Shown one piece after another: positions 1-8,641 of a stretch of DNA of 64,000 bases; position 1 is the first letter of the stretch, and every line of letters starts with the position of its first letter. A model generated the notes under the pieces. The model was not told the DNA's origin, did no database searches, and saw only the letters and a program-made list of their open reading frames with translations. Source of the stretch: Microbacterium album. Its GTDB lineage: Bacteria; Actinomycetota; Actinomycetes; Actinomycetales; Microbacteriaceae. The DNA is taken from positions 62,001 to 126,000 of the forward strand of contig NZ_BMJY01000001.1 in assembly GCF_014643695.1 (NCBI RefSeq), in the 5' to 3' direction. Both the position numbers and the translations under genes were made by a program.

Positions 1-5
1 ACAGC

Positions 6-50
6 CCGCGAGTGGGGCCGCACGGGATCGCCGTGCGGCCCCACTCGCGG
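6..50 (-). terminator. Terminator-like hairpin after the leftmost SDR gene
   Basis: A perfect 20-bp inverted repeat (6-25 and 31-50) encloses a 5-base loop. It lies 15 bases past the stop codon of the leftward SDR gene. There is no long T run, as is common in high-GC actinobacteria, so termination is inferred from stem strength and position. Confidence 0.75.
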
Positions 51-65
51 CCCGCGCGCCCGCGG

Positions 66-830
66 TCAGAGCATGGATCCGCCGCCGTCGATGAGGTAGT
101 CCACTCCGGTGATCCACGAGGCTTCGTCGGACGCCAGGAACAGCGCGAGGTGAGCCACGTCCATCGGCTCGCCGAGCCGTCCCAGCACGACGTGCTCGTA
201 CGCGACCCGCCTCGCCTCCGGATCCTTCAGTTGCGCGGCTGTGGCCGGGCTGAGCACGATGCCGGGCGAGATCGAGACCGCGCGGATGCCGAGCGGCCCT
301 CCCTCGATCGCCAGCTGCCGGGTGAGCGCCGAGACCGCTGCCTTCGACGAGGTATGGGCGGCGGCCGGCAGGCCGTGCACGACTCGGTGGCCGTTGAGCG
401 ACGCGGTGTTGATGATGACGGCCTTGCCGTTTGCCGCGAGATGGGGCCACGCCGCGCGGCTCGTGTAGAACACGCTGTCGAGCTCGTTCGCCATGGTGAA
501 CCGCCACTGCTCGTCCGTCATGACGTCGACCGGCGCGAACGCGGGCCGGCCGGCGTTGTTGTAGAGCACGTCGATGCGCCCGAACGTGGCCATCGCGAGG
601 TCGATCACCTGCTGGGCCCCGGCGGCGGAGGACAGATCGCACGGCTCGAGCGACACCATGGTGCCGCCCGTCGCGCAGACGCTCTGCGTGACCGCGGCCG
701 ATTCCTCCGCCTTGACGTCGCAGCCGACGATCATGGCACCCTCGCGCGCGAACAGCTCTGCCGCGGCAGCTCCCTGCCCGCCCGCCGTGCCGGTGATCAC
801 CGCGACCTTGCCCTCGAGCCGACGCGTCAT
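66..830 (-). CDS. SDR family oxidoreductase with His in place of catalytic Tyr
   Basis: A 254-residue short-chain dehydrogenase/reductase, probably a cytosolic NAD(P)-dependent oxidoreductase. The cofactor-binding TGTAGGQG loop is at residues 14-21, the YNNAG structural motif is present, and a Ser lies in NTASLNG. Where the family normally has YxxxK, this protein reads HTSSK, so the catalytic Tyr is replaced by His while Lys is kept. The C-terminal GVDYLIDGG is a typical SDR ending. The ATG at 830 is preceded by AGGA, and the gene follows the HyuB-like gene by 9 bases, so it is the last gene of the leftward operon. It likely acts on an alcohol or ketone intermediate of the same pathway. Whether it retains normal redox activity is open. 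Confidence 0.9.
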   Translation of the reverse strand: MTRRLEGKVAVITGTAGGQGAAAAELFAREGAMIVGCDVKAEESAAVTQSVCATGGTMVSLEPCDLSSAAGAQQVIDLAMATFGRIDVLYNNAGRPAFAPVDVMTDEQWRFTMANELDSVFYTSRAAWPHLAANGKAVIINTASLNGHRVVHGLPAAAHTSSKAAVSALTRQLAIEGGPLGIRAVSISPGIVLSPATAAQLKDPEARRVAYEHVVLGRLGEPMDVAHLALFLASDEASWITGVDYLIDGGGSML

Positions 831-839
831 GGGGTCGTC

Positions 840-3023
840 CTAGCTCTGGACCGGGGCGAGCGTCTTCGACGGGAACAGGCGACTGGCCAGCGGCGCATCG
901 TCGCGGTGCTGCACGTCGGCGGCCAGGGCCACGCCGCAGCCCGGGCAGGCGTGCTCGCGCAGCACGTACTCCGGAGAGACGCGGTCGCCGAGCCCCGGCA
1001 CCGCGACGCCCCAGTCCAGCTCGCGCGTCGTCGCGCCGGCCACGAAGCTCTCGTCGTCTGCCGCCAGCTCGGTGCGGCAGATGCTGCAGCGCTGTGTGCG
1101 GCGGTTGCCCGTGTCGACGACCTCGACGACATCCGCGACCGGGTGCAGCACGTCGCCGTCGACCCGGGGTGGGGCCGACCCGACCGCGCGTCGCGCCTCG
1201 CGGCGGCGCGCCCGGACGGCCTCCGTGGCCTCGCGGTCGACCTCGTCGCCGACGATTACGACGCCGTAGGCGACGTCCGCCTGCTCGGGGCTCACGTACC
1301 GGGACCGCACATCCTGCAGCACGCTCTCGGGGTCGCGCAGCAACGGATCTCCATAGCCGGCCCCGCCCTGGATCGTGCCCACGATCACGTCGTCCTCCGT
1401 GACGGTCGTGTGCTGCTTGGGGGCCTCGACGTCGACGCGCTCAGCCGTGAGCTCGGATGCCGATGTCGGCAGGCGGCCCTCGGCCAGGGCGGAGCGGATG
1501 TTCGTGGCCCGGAGCACCCGGGTGCTCGCCGTGGCACCGGGCAACCCGCCGGCGAGGCCTCGGCCCGCGGGCACGATGACGCCGGACGCCATCGTGGAGT
1601 GCGATGAGACCACACCGGTCCGGTACGGCATGACGCCGTACTCCATGCCGACGCCTCCGCGGAACCGCCCCGGCCCCCCGCTGTCGATCAGCTCGCGGCG
1701 GTGCGTGCACAGCACCTTGCCGCGCTGCTCGAGCACCTCGATGCCGGGCACGCGCCCCTTCATCGAATGGAACGGGCCGGCCGTGTTCACGCCGTCGGAG
1801 TGGACGCGCGCGCCGCCGCCGCCGCCGAAGTGGTTGGCCATGAACGCGAGCGTGGGCTCCTCGCCGAAGCTCGTGGGCGGCGTGACGATCGTGCAGCCCG
1901 ACATGCCTGGGTTCCAGGTCGCCTGGGCCTCTTCGCGGTGCCGAGCGGAGGTGAGCAGCATCTGCCCCATGGCGTGCACCGACGTGTCCTGGGCCGTCAG
2001 CGTGCCCATGAATGACGCTGCGCTCGTGGCGGCCGGCGGCAGCGCGTCGATCACGGTGCCGGGTGTGGACTCGATCGAGATGACGCGCCTCAGCGCGGCG
2101 ACCGACCACGGCAGGTCGTAGCAGAGCTCCATGAGCACGACGCCGAGCACGGCTCCCTCAAGCGCCGGGCGCGCGCAGTTGATCGGCCCGCGCGCCTGAG
2201 GCGCCGAGTCGCGGAAGTCGAACGTCACGCGGTCGCCCGTCTTCGTCAGTGCCAGCCCCACCGGGTAGATCGTGTCGTGCGTGCCGTCGTGGTCGTGGTA
2301 GCCGCGCGCGAACCACTCGCCGTCGGGGATCTCCGCGAGACGGGCACGGACCACCCGCTCCACGTGCTCGACGATCTGATCCTGCACCGTGAGCACGGTC
2401 TCGAGTCCGTAGCGCTCGACGAGTTCGACGATCCGGTCGTGCGTGCGCCGCATGGCTCCCAGCCGTGCACGGAGATTGAGGCGGTTCAGCGTGGGCGTGC
2501 GACTGTTGCGCAACCAGATGCCCTCGATGTCCTTCCGCAAGGCGAAACCCTCGCCCATCTTCACACCCGGCAGCAGCGGGGCCTCCACGAACTGATCCTG
2601 GGCGGTCGCGACCATGCTGCCGGGCACGGAACCGCCCACGTCCTGCTCGTGCATCACGATGCCCGACCAGCTCACGAGGGTGCCCTGCGCGAAGTTGGGC
2701 ATCGCGAGCACGGCGTCGTTGGCGTGCAGGGCGCCCCACCACGGGTCATTCGTGAAGAACACGTCGCCCTCGCGGATGTCGTCGTACCCCCACTGCTCGA
2801 CGATCTTCCTCACGAAGTCGTCGATGCCCGTGGCGTGGTGGAGCACGTAGGCGCCCACGAAGAGCCCGTCGCCGGAGGCCGTGGTGAGCCCCGCGTTGAA
2901 GTCGTAGCCCTCGTGCACGATCGCGGTGCCCGACAGGCTCGATGCGGTGCGCGCCTGGTCGTCGTTGATCGCCCAGAGGCGGTGCCGGATCACCTCGAAC
3001 GTGATCGGGTCGACATCGGTCAT
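840..3023 (-). CDS. hyuB: Hydantoinase B/acetone carboxylase alpha-type subunit with C-terminal zinc-ribbon (gamma-like) domain
   Basis: A 727-residue protein. Roughly residues 1-560 match the hydantoinase B/oxoprolinase family, whose members act with a HyuA-type partner in ATP-dependent ring opening or in biotin-independent ketone carboxylation (acetone and acetophenone carboxylases). The N-terminus PITFEVIRHRLW and internal ALEGAVLGVVLMELCYDLPW are family-like. After the usual end of HyuB the chain continues with two CxxC pairs (CSIC near residue 644, CPGC near 692), resembling the small gamma subunit of acetone carboxylase. I read this as a fused gamma-like metal-binding domain. The ATG at 3023 overlaps the stop of the HyuA-like gene (ATGA), so the subunits are translationally coupled. 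No biotin carboxylase or biotin carrier gene is in the window, which favours a biotin-independent reaction or an amide/lactam hydrolase. Confidence 0.92.
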   Translation of the reverse strand: MTDVDPITFEVIRHRLWAINDDQARTASSLSGTAIVHEGYDFNAGLTTASGDGLFVGAYVLHHATGIDDFVRKIVEQWGYDDIREGDVFFTNDPWWGALHANDAVLAMPNFAQGTLVSWSGIVMHEQDVGGSVPGSMVATAQDQFVEAPLLPGVKMGEGFALRKDIEGIWLRNSRTPTLNRLNLRARLGAMRRTHDRIVELVERYGLETVLTVQDQIVEHVERVVRARLAEIPDGEWFARGYHDHDGTHDTIYPVGLALTKTGDRVTFDFRDSAPQARGPINCARPALEGAVLGVVLMELCYDLPWSVAALRRVISIESTPGTVIDALPPAATSAASFMGTLTAQDTSVHAMGQMLLTSARHREEAQATWNPGMSGCTIVTPPTSFGEEPTLAFMANHFGGGGGARVHSDGVNTAGPFHSMKGRVPGIEVLEQRGKVLCTHRRELIDSGGPGRFRGGVGMEYGVMPYRTGVVSSHSTMASGVIVPAGRGLAGGLPGATASTRVLRATNIRSALAEGRLPTSASELTAERVDVEAPKQHTTVTEDDVIVGTIQGGAGYGDPLLRDPESVLQDVRSRYVSPEQADVAYGVVIVGDEVDREATEAVRARRREARRAVGSAPPRVDGDVLHPVADVVEVVDTGNRRTQRCSICRTELAADDESFVAGATTRELDWGVAVPGLGDRVSPEYVLREHACPGCGVALAADVQHRDDAPLASRLFPSKTLAPVQS

Positions 3024-5125
3024 GACGGATCCTCCTGTCGGGTGAGCACGATCGTGCGGTAGCGGTCGACGTGCGCGGCGAAGCCGGGTGGGATGACCAC
3101 ACTGTCGCCCGGCCGCTGGATGATCGCGGGACCTGTGAAGGCGTGGCCGGGACGGATCACCTCGCCGTCGTAGACGGGCGTGGTGACGCGTCCGCGCAGG
3201 GGGAACAGCGCCGGGCGCTCGCCGAGGAGCGCCGCGGACGGATCGGGGTCGCTCAGGTCGAATGCCGGGAACGGCACCGGCTCGATCCGGCGCACCCCGA
3301 CGATGCGGTGCTGATCTATTTCGATCGGGGAGCCCTCGAGCAACGAGGCCGGTCCGTAGAGCGAGCTGTATTCACGGGAGAAGTCGGCGTACATCGCCTC
3401 GAGGGATGCGGAGTCGAGAGCCCGTGTGGGCAGCGGTACGTCGAGCGAGATGAACTGATTGCGGTAGCGCACACCGGCAGAGCGCTCGATGCGGATCTCG
3501 CTCGTGTCGACGCCCTCGCGAGCGAACTGCTCGGTCACGCGTCCTGAGAGCTCGTGCAGACCGCTCTCGAGCAGCTCGATGTCGTCCTCGCCGAGGGGCC
3601 AGTCGAACGTGCGCGAGCGCGTGGCCGAGTGCGTGAGGTCGCATGTGAGCATCCCCTCGGCCGAGAAGACGGTCGACTCCGCCGGGACCAGGATCGACTT
3701 GGCACCGATGTCCTCGCCGTAGAACGCCGCGTGGGTCGGGGCGGCGCCGCCGTAGGCGACGATGACGCACTCTCGCGGGTCGTGACCGCGCGCGATCGTG
3801 GCGCGGTTGATCTGGTCGGCCATCTGGGCGTTGACGATTCGGAAGATCCCCAGCGCCACCTCGTCCGCGGTCATGCCGAGACGATCGCCGAGCGAGGCGA
3901 GCGCGCGCCGCGCTGCATCGAGGTCGAGCCTCATGCGGCCGCCTAGGAACGCGTCGGGATCGAGCAGACCGAGCACGAGGTCGGCATCCGTGACGGTCGG
4001 CTCGGTGCCGCCGCGGCCGTAGCACGCGGGGCCGGGCATGGAACGGGCGCTCTGCGGGCCGACCTGCAGCATGCCGCCCTCGTCGATCCATGCGATGCTC
4101 CCGCCCCCGGCGCCGATGGGCTCGACGTCGATCTTGGGCAGGCGCAACGTGTATCGCTCGACGACGGGCTCCTCGGTGAGAGGGAGCCTGCCGTCGCGGA
4201 TGACGGACACGTCGAAGGTGGTGCCGCCCACGTCGGTGCAGATCACATTCGGCTCGTCGTAGAGGCGCCCGAGGTGCAGGCAGCCGAGCGCGCCGCCGGC
4301 GGGGCCGGAGTCGAGCGTGACGATCGGCTTCGCGCGCGCCTCCTCGACCGACGTGACGCCGCCGCCGGCCTGCATGACGAGCATTGGACGGGCGAGTCCG
4401 TCCCTCCGCAGCCGGTCCTCGAGATCACGCAGGTATCCGATCACGGTCGGGCCGATGTAGGCGTTGACGGCGGTCGTGGCGGCCCGCTCGAACTCGCCCA
4501 TCACGGGGGCGACCTCGTGCGAGAGCGACAGCATCACGTCGGGCGCGAGCTCGCGGGCGATCTCGGCGATGCGCCGCTCGTGGGCGTCGTCCAGGAACGA
4601 CCACAGCAGCGAGACCGCGATCGCGTCCACGCCCTCGGCGACGAGCTCGCGCACGGCGGCGCGCACCTCGTCCTCGTCGAGGGGCACGAGCACGTCGCCG
4701 TAAGCGTCGACACGCTCGGTGACCCCGCGGGTCAGGGATCGGGGCACGAGCGGCTCAGGCTTGGACAGGCGCGAAGCGTGGATGACATCGCGTTCCCCCA
4801 GGCCGGCGACCTTGATGTAGGCCCGTCCGATGACGAGCGTGTCCTCGTGTCCCCGGGTGGTGATGAGCCCCGTCTTCCCACCCGTGCGCGTCACCATGGC
4901 GTTCGTGGCCTGCGTCGTGCCGTGCACGAACCGTCGTGTGCCGCCCAGCAGCAGGGAACGGGTGGTTCCCAGCTGCTGGGCGGCGACGTCGAGCGCGTCG
5001 AGCACCCCGGTGGCGAGCGAGCCGTACGTCGTGAGCGCTTTGGAGACGGTGCGCCCGCCGTCCTCGTCGACCACGATGCAGTCGGTGAAGGTGCCGCCGA
5101 TGTCGACGGCGATGTCGTATGCCAC
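3020..5125 (-). CDS. hyuA: Hydantoinase A/oxoprolinase family subunit (acetone carboxylase beta-like)
   Basis: A 701-residue ATPase subunit of the hydantoinase/oxoprolinase/acetone carboxylase group. The N-terminal DIGGTFTDC is the actin-like phosphate-binding motif, and a second glycine-rich motif GAGGGSIAWID lies mid-protein, as expected for the ATP-grasping half. In this family the subunit phosphorylates the carbonyl or amide substrate, and the B subunit completes hydrolysis or carboxylation. The start is GTG at 5125 with GGAAGG about 10 bases upstream. The upstream neighbour is a lipoprotein binding protein 33 bases away. Length and domain order are normal for HyuA. Substrate is unknown; neighbouring aromatic-type genes suggest a ketone or enol rather than hydantoin. 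Confidence 0.92.
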   Translation of the reverse strand: MAYDIAVDIGGTFTDCIVVDEDGGRTVSKALTTYGSLATGVLDALDVAAQQLGTTRSLLLGGTRRFVHGTTQATNAMVTRTGGKTGLITTRGHEDTLVIGRAYIKVAGLGERDVIHASRLSKPEPLVPRSLTRGVTERVDAYGDVLVPLDEDEVRAAVRELVAEGVDAIAVSLLWSFLDDAHERRIAEIARELAPDVMLSLSHEVAPVMGEFERAATTAVNAYIGPTVIGYLRDLEDRLRRDGLARPMLVMQAGGGVTSVEEARAKPIVTLDSGPAGGALGCLHLGRLYDEPNVICTDVGGTTFDVSVIRDGRLPLTEEPVVERYTLRLPKIDVEPIGAGGGSIAWIDEGGMLQVGPQSARSMPGPACYGRGGTEPTVTDADLVLGLLDPDAFLGGRMRLDLDAARRALASLGDRLGMTADEVALGIFRIVNAQMADQINRATIARGHDPRECVIVAYGGAAPTHAAFYGEDIGAKSILVPAESTVFSAEGMLTCDLTHSATRSRTFDWPLGEDDIELLESGLHELSGRVTEQFAREGVDTSEIRIERSAGVRYRNQFISLDVPLPTRALDSASLEAMYADFSREYSSLYGPASLLEGSPIEIDQHRIVGVRRIEPVPFPAFDLSDPDPSAALLGERPALFPLRGRVTTPVYDGEVIRPGHAFTGPAIIQRPGDSVVIPPGFAAHVDRYRTIVLTRQEDPS

Positions 5126-5157
5126 TGGGTGTGTGCCTTCCGTGCTCGTCCGGTGCG

Positions 5158-6345
5158 TCAGTCAGCCACGCCCCACAGGGCCGAGTACGCGGCCTCGTGA
5201 TCGACACCGGCCGTGAAGCCGCCCGACTCCGGCATGTTGTGGTCCTTGTCGATGATCTGGATGCCCGCTCCGATGGGCTGGGCCTCCTCGCCCTGCAACG
5301 CGCGCAGCATGGTGTCGACCGCGCCCCACGCCGTCCACTCGTGCGGCACCCCCACAAGGGCATCCAGACCGAGGTCGCCGCGGATCGCGTCGAGGGCGGA
5401 CGAGTCGCCGAAACCGGCGATCGCGTGGATGTCGGCGCTACGCCCCGAGGCGATGATCGACTGGCCGATGCCCATCGACGCCCAGGCGCTGAGCGGCATG
5501 AAGACGGAGTTCACCTCGGGGTTGGCCAAGAACACCGACTCGAACTTGGTCACGAGCGCAGGCCCCATGTCGGCATTGGCGATCTCGACGGTCTCGGTCA
5601 CCTCGCAGCCGTCGCACTCGGCGATGCGTTCGAGGAAGCCGTCGCGCATCCAGGGACCCCAGGCCGGATCGATGAAGTCAAGCAGCAGCACCTTCGCCGC
5701 GCCGTCCGTCTGGCCGATCACCCAGTCCGCCGCGAGCGCGCCGATCGCGTCGTAGTACCCGCGCTCGTCCTCCCACTCGGGCATCAGCACGCGGTGCGTG
5801 GTCCATAGCGGCTCGCCGCCGGTCAGATCGCAGTCGACGCCGCCCGAGCCCATGATCGCGATGTTCGCGTTCCTCGCCTCCTGATACGCCTCCGCGACGC
5901 TCGCGCAGTCGATGCCGTGGGTGAAGATGACGTCCGGGCTCGTTGCGATGGCCTGGCGAATGCACGTGCTCCAGCCGCCGGGATTGAGCTGGCCGTCGCA
6001 TACGTTGCTGCGCCAACCCAGCGTGTCCATGGCCGCGGTGAGCGCGGCGGTGTGGATCGCCCCCGTGGGGCTCGCCTCGCCGACCGAGACGATCCAGGCA
6101 TCGAGACCGTCGATCGGGTTGACGGGAGCCTCGGGAGGCGCGCCCATAACGCCCTCGTATGCGTGCGCAAGCGCTTCTTCGGCGGGGAAGGCGGCCGATC
6201 CCGGGGCCGATTTCGTCGGCGCGACGCCGTCGGGCTCGGCGTCCGAGGAACAGCCGGAGACGACGAGCGCGAGCATCGCGGCGGTCGTGAGTGCGAGGCG
6301 CCGGGCAGCACCTCGTGCCCTGGTGGGCGGACTTCCCTGATACAT
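5158..6345 (-). CDS. ABC-type sugar/solute-binding lipoprotein, cysteine-rich
   Basis: A 395-residue periplasmic-binding-protein-like lipoprotein of the ribose/galactose class. An Arg-rich n-region and hydrophobic stretch end in a lipobox with Cys32 (VVSGC), so it should be anchored outside the membrane. It is a divergent paralogue of the two binding proteins at 18.0 and 22.0 kb, sharing an LNPxGxxxxIRQAI stretch and the paired GI-x-C and GVD(D)CD motifs. It carries several extra Cys residues, including AECDGCEV, which is unusual for sugar-binding proteins. It has no permease or ATPase beside it; it may feed the importer at 19.4-22.0 kb. The ATG at 6345 has AAGGAG upstream. Cotranscription with the HyuA/HyuB genes suggests it binds their substrate. 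Confidence 0.88.
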   Translation of the reverse strand: MYQGSPPTRARGAARRLALTTAAMLALVVSGCSSDAEPDGVAPTKSAPGSAAFPAEEALAHAYEGVMGAPPEAPVNPIDGLDAWIVSVGEASPTGAIHTAALTAAMDTLGWRSNVCDGQLNPGGWSTCIRQAIATSPDVIFTHGIDCASVAEAYQEARNANIAIMGSGGVDCDLTGGEPLWTTHRVLMPEWEDERGYYDAIGALAADWVIGQTDGAAKVLLLDFIDPAWGPWMRDGFLERIAECDGCEVTETVEIANADMGPALVTKFESVFLANPEVNSVFMPLSAWASMGIGQSIIASGRSADIHAIAGFGDSSALDAIRGDLGLDALVGVPHEWTAWGAVDTMLRALQGEEAQPIGAGIQIIDKDHNMPESGGFTAGVDHEAAYSALWGVAD

Positions 6346-6393
6346 CAGCAGCTCCTTTGCAGCTTGTGGAAGGGAAACGGTGGTGTGTGGCCG

Positions 6394-7011
6394 TCAGCGC
6401 TCTCCTCGCGCCCAGGCCCGGGCCTGGGCGTGGAACTCGTCGACCTGGCCGGGCCGGTCGACGGCGATGAGATCGAGGTAGCCGTCATAGCCGTTCTTGC
6501 GATTCAGGTAGTGCAGGTGCTGGTAGGGCTCGCGGGCGCCCTCGAGCAGCGAGTAGTCGATCGTGAGGGAGTCGTCGGGGTCGATGACGTCCAGTCGGTC
6601 CTTGAAGTAGATGCCGTCGAACGTCATGAGCTTCCACTGGCCCTGCCGGCGCTCGGCCTTGGAGAACCACCAGGTCCACACCGTGATGTCGCAGGGCACG
6701 CCGTCGACCTGGGTGCGGATGAAGATGTTGCCCTGGCTCTCGACGATGGCGCGGTCGCCGTGGACCTCCGCCCACACCGGGTTGATGAGGTGGTACCCAC
6801 GGCCACGGCCCGACTCGAGCTGATGCTTCGACTGCTCGACGAAGTCGGCGGGCGAGCCCACGAACCAGGTCACACGCACTTCGCCGTCGGGCCAGTAGCT
6901 GTCCAGCAGCACGTCCCAATCGGCCTGGTCACGAGCGAGACGCTCGCGCTTGACGAGCGAGAACAGCGCCTGCTCGGTCTCGACGTCGATGGATGCGGAA
7001 ACCGCAGACAT
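6394..7011 (-). CDS. NTF2-fold protein related to SnoaL / ring-hydroxylating dioxygenase beta subunits
   Basis: A 205-residue protein with the NTF2-like cone fold expected from its pattern: an N-terminal helix (ALFSLVKRERLARDQADWD), conserved Trp and His positions, and a basic tail. Relatives include SnoaL-like cyclases and isomerases and the beta subunit of aromatic-ring-hydroxylating dioxygenases. No alpha subunit with a Rieske centre is nearby, so an isomerase, hydratase or stand-alone role is more likely. It is the first gene of the leftward operon, with AGGAGG before ATG at 7011. A 25-bp palindrome lies 28 bases upstream of the start, next to a MarR gene, and likely controls this promoter. 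Confidence 0.85.
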   Translation of the reverse strand: MSAVSASIDVETEQALFSLVKRERLARDQADWDVLLDSYWPDGEVRVTWFVGSPADFVEQSKHQLESGRGRGYHLINPVWAEVHGDRAIVESQGNIFIRTQVDGVPCDITVWTWWFSKAERRQGQWKLMTFDGIYFKDRLDVIDPDDSLTIDYSLLEGAREPYQHLHYLNRKNGYDGYLDLIAVDRPGQVDEFHAQARAWARGER

Positions 7012-7038
7012 GTGAACCTCCTCGTTCGGGCTGCCGCA

Positions 7039-7063
7039 ATTTAGTCAGGCTGCCTGTCTAAAT
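7039..7063. promoter_or_regulatory. Candidate MarR operator palindrome
   Basis: Nested inverted repeats ATTTAG/CTAAAT (7039-7044, 7058-7063) and CAGG/CCTG (7046-7049, 7053-7056) form a 25-bp near-perfect palindrome. It is AT-rich at the ends, in contrast to its surroundings, and sits between the start of the NTF2-fold gene (7011) and the end of the MarR gene (7112). MarR regulators usually bind such sites in neighbouring promoters. The link to this MarR is inferred. Confidence 0.6.
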
Positions 7064-7111
7064 CGATCGTCGATGGCGAGGCGCGCGTTGTCAATCCGTC
7101 GGAGCGATACC

Positions 7112-7573
7112 TCAGTTCGCTCGGGCTGTGAGCGGATCCGACGCGATCGTGCCGAGCACCGACAGGAAGGCGCGGTACTCGTCGGCCCCGAATCGCTCCT
7201 CCCAGAGCCCCTCGATCTCCCGCAGTGCGGAACTCGCGAGCCGCTGAGCCGCGATGCCGCGCTCAGTGAGACAGACGAGCTTCGCGCGCCGATCGAAGGG
7301 ATCCGGACCCCGTTCGGCGTATCCGAGGGCGATGAGCTGCTCGATGACCTCCGCAATGGTCTGCTTTGCGAGCCCCGTGCGGATCGCAAGATCCTGGGCG
7401 CGCGAGCCCTCCGCCTCGATGAAACGGAATACCCGACCGTGGCGGAGCACGCGCAAGCCGTCGAAACCGGCGGCCTCAAGACGCGCATGGAGTTCATCGA
7501 GGACCACGCTCTGGGTCCGCTCGAGCAGCCACGGGAGCGGTTCGGCGTGGAGCGGATGCGCGGGCTCGGCCAT
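7112..7573 (-). CDS. MarR family transcriptional regulator
   Basis: A 153-residue winged-helix regulator. The recognition region (GLAKQTIAEVIEQLIALGYAE) and wing (DPFDRRAKLVCLTERG) fit MarR proteins, which repress catabolic or efflux genes until an aromatic ligand binds. I chose the ATG at 7573, which has a GAAGGGAG ribosome site; a longer reading upstream lacks one and adds a non-coding-like stretch. The gene lies between the HyuAB operon and the quinone oxidoreductase operon, all leftward. The palindrome at 7039-7063 just past its end is a plausible target. Confidence 0.92.
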   Translation of the reverse strand: MAEPAHPLHAEPLPWLLERTQSVVLDELHARLEAAGFDGLRVLRHGRVFRFIEAEGSRAQDLAIRTGLAKQTIAEVIEQLIALGYAERGPDPFDRRAKLVCLTERGIAAQRLASSALREIEGLWEERFGADEYRAFLSVLGTIASDPLTARAN

Positions 7574-7648
7574 GATGGACTCCCTTCCTCGAGGCGCCCA
7601 GCTTAGAGGTGCTCGCGTCCGTGTGGTGCGCGGTCGTCCGGACGCGGA

Positions 7649-7690
7649 AGCCGCGCCGTCCCGGACGAGCGGGTCCGGGACGGCGCGGCT
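7649..7690 (-). terminator. Strong intergenic hairpin terminator
   Basis: A 17-bp perfect GC-rich stem (7649-7665 and 7674-7690) with an 8-base loop lies 29 bases past the stop of the quinone oxidoreductase gene and before the MarR start. It probably ends the 12.3-7.7 kb leftward transcript. Confidence 0.75.
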
Positions 7691-7719
7691 CACGAATGCA
7701 CGCGCGTCGGGGCCACCGC

Positions 7720-8631
7720 TCAGGGTAGAACGACGACCTTGCCAGGAGCGTGCGAGCCCTCCAGCGTCGCGAAGGCCTCGCGGACTTCGTCGAGCGAGTA
7801 CGTCGCCGCCACGGGCAGGACGAGGCTGCCGGCGGCGAGGTCGTCGACGAGCCGCGCGAGATTCTCCGCGGTGCGGGCCTCGCGCTCGACGTTGCGCACG
7901 CCAAGCTCGGCGACCGCCTCGTGGTCGGCGATCGCAACCATCCCGTCCACCGGCACCCCAATCGACACGCCCGCATCGAGAGCGTCGCGGCCGTGGCAGT
8001 CGATCACCGCCGTGATCTCGTGTCCGGCCAGCCGCTCGGCGAGGCCCTCACCGTAGGCCAGGGGCACGACGCCCAGCGAGCGCAGGAAGTCGTGGTTGCG
8101 CTCCGACGCGGTGCCGATCACGCTCGCTCCGGTGCGAAGCGCGAGCTGGCTGGCGATCAGGCCGACGGCGCCGGCCGCGCCCCCGACGAGCACGGTGTCG
8201 CCCGCGCCGATCGGGATCGTGGCGAGGCAGGAGACCGCGGTGAGGCCGGCGATGTCCAGGCCGCCGGCGGTCTCGACCGGCAACTCCGCCGGGCGGCGCA
8301 CCAGGTCGGATGCCTGAGCGACGGCGCGCTCGGCGATCGACCCCTGTCCGCGTCCGACCACCTCGTCGCCCACCTCGATCGCGGTGCCGTCCCAGTAGGA
8401 CGCGCCCGGTCCCACGTCCTCGACCGTGCCCGCCAGGTCCGCCCCGGGGCGGCGGGGGAACGGCGAGTCCGACGGGAACGCGCCCGACCGGAGCTTCGCA
8501 TCGACGGGGTTCAGCCCTGCGGCGCGGACCCGCACGGCCACCTCTCCGGGGCCCGGCGCGGGATCGTCCACTTCGGCGACGCGGAGGACCTCCGGGCCGC
8601 CGACCCGGTCGTACAGCGCTGCTCTGCTCAT
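7720..8631 (-). CDS. NADPH:quinone oxidoreductase / zinc-independent alcohol dehydrogenase-like (MDR) protein
   Basis: A 303-residue medium-chain dehydrogenase/reductase of the quinone oxidoreductase branch. The N-terminal GroES-like half contains LNPVDAKLRSG, and the Rossmann half has VLVGGAAGAVGLIASQLA, the NADPH-binding motif. Zinc ligands of true alcohol dehydrogenases are absent, as usual for this branch, which reduces quinones or enones with NADPH. The ATG at 8631 follows AAAGG. Only 10 bases separate it from the RpiB-like gene, so it is the last gene of a five-gene leftward operon starting at 12.27 kb. A role in quinone or enone reduction in aromatic breakdown is inferred. Confidence 0.92.
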   Translation of the reverse strand: MSRAALYDRVGGPEVLRVAEVDDPAPGPGEVAVRVRAAGLNPVDAKLRSGAFPSDSPFPRRPGADLAGTVEDVGPGASYWDGTAIEVGDEVVGRGQGSIAERAVAQASDLVRRPAELPVETAGGLDIAGLTAVSCLATIPIGAGDTVLVGGAAGAVGLIASQLALRTGASVIGTASERNHDFLRSLGVVPLAYGEGLAERLAGHEITAVIDCHGRDALDAGVSIGVPVDGMVAIADHEAVAELGVRNVEREARTAENLARLVDDLAAGSLVLPVAATYSLDEVREAFATLEGSHAPGKVVVLP

Positions 8632-8641
8632 CGTGTGCCTT

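Noticed and set aside
12..1607. Very long + strand open frame opposite the SDR and HyuB genes
   Set aside because: Arg/His-rich composition and no domain; it is an antisense shadow of GC-rich coding sequence on the minus strand.
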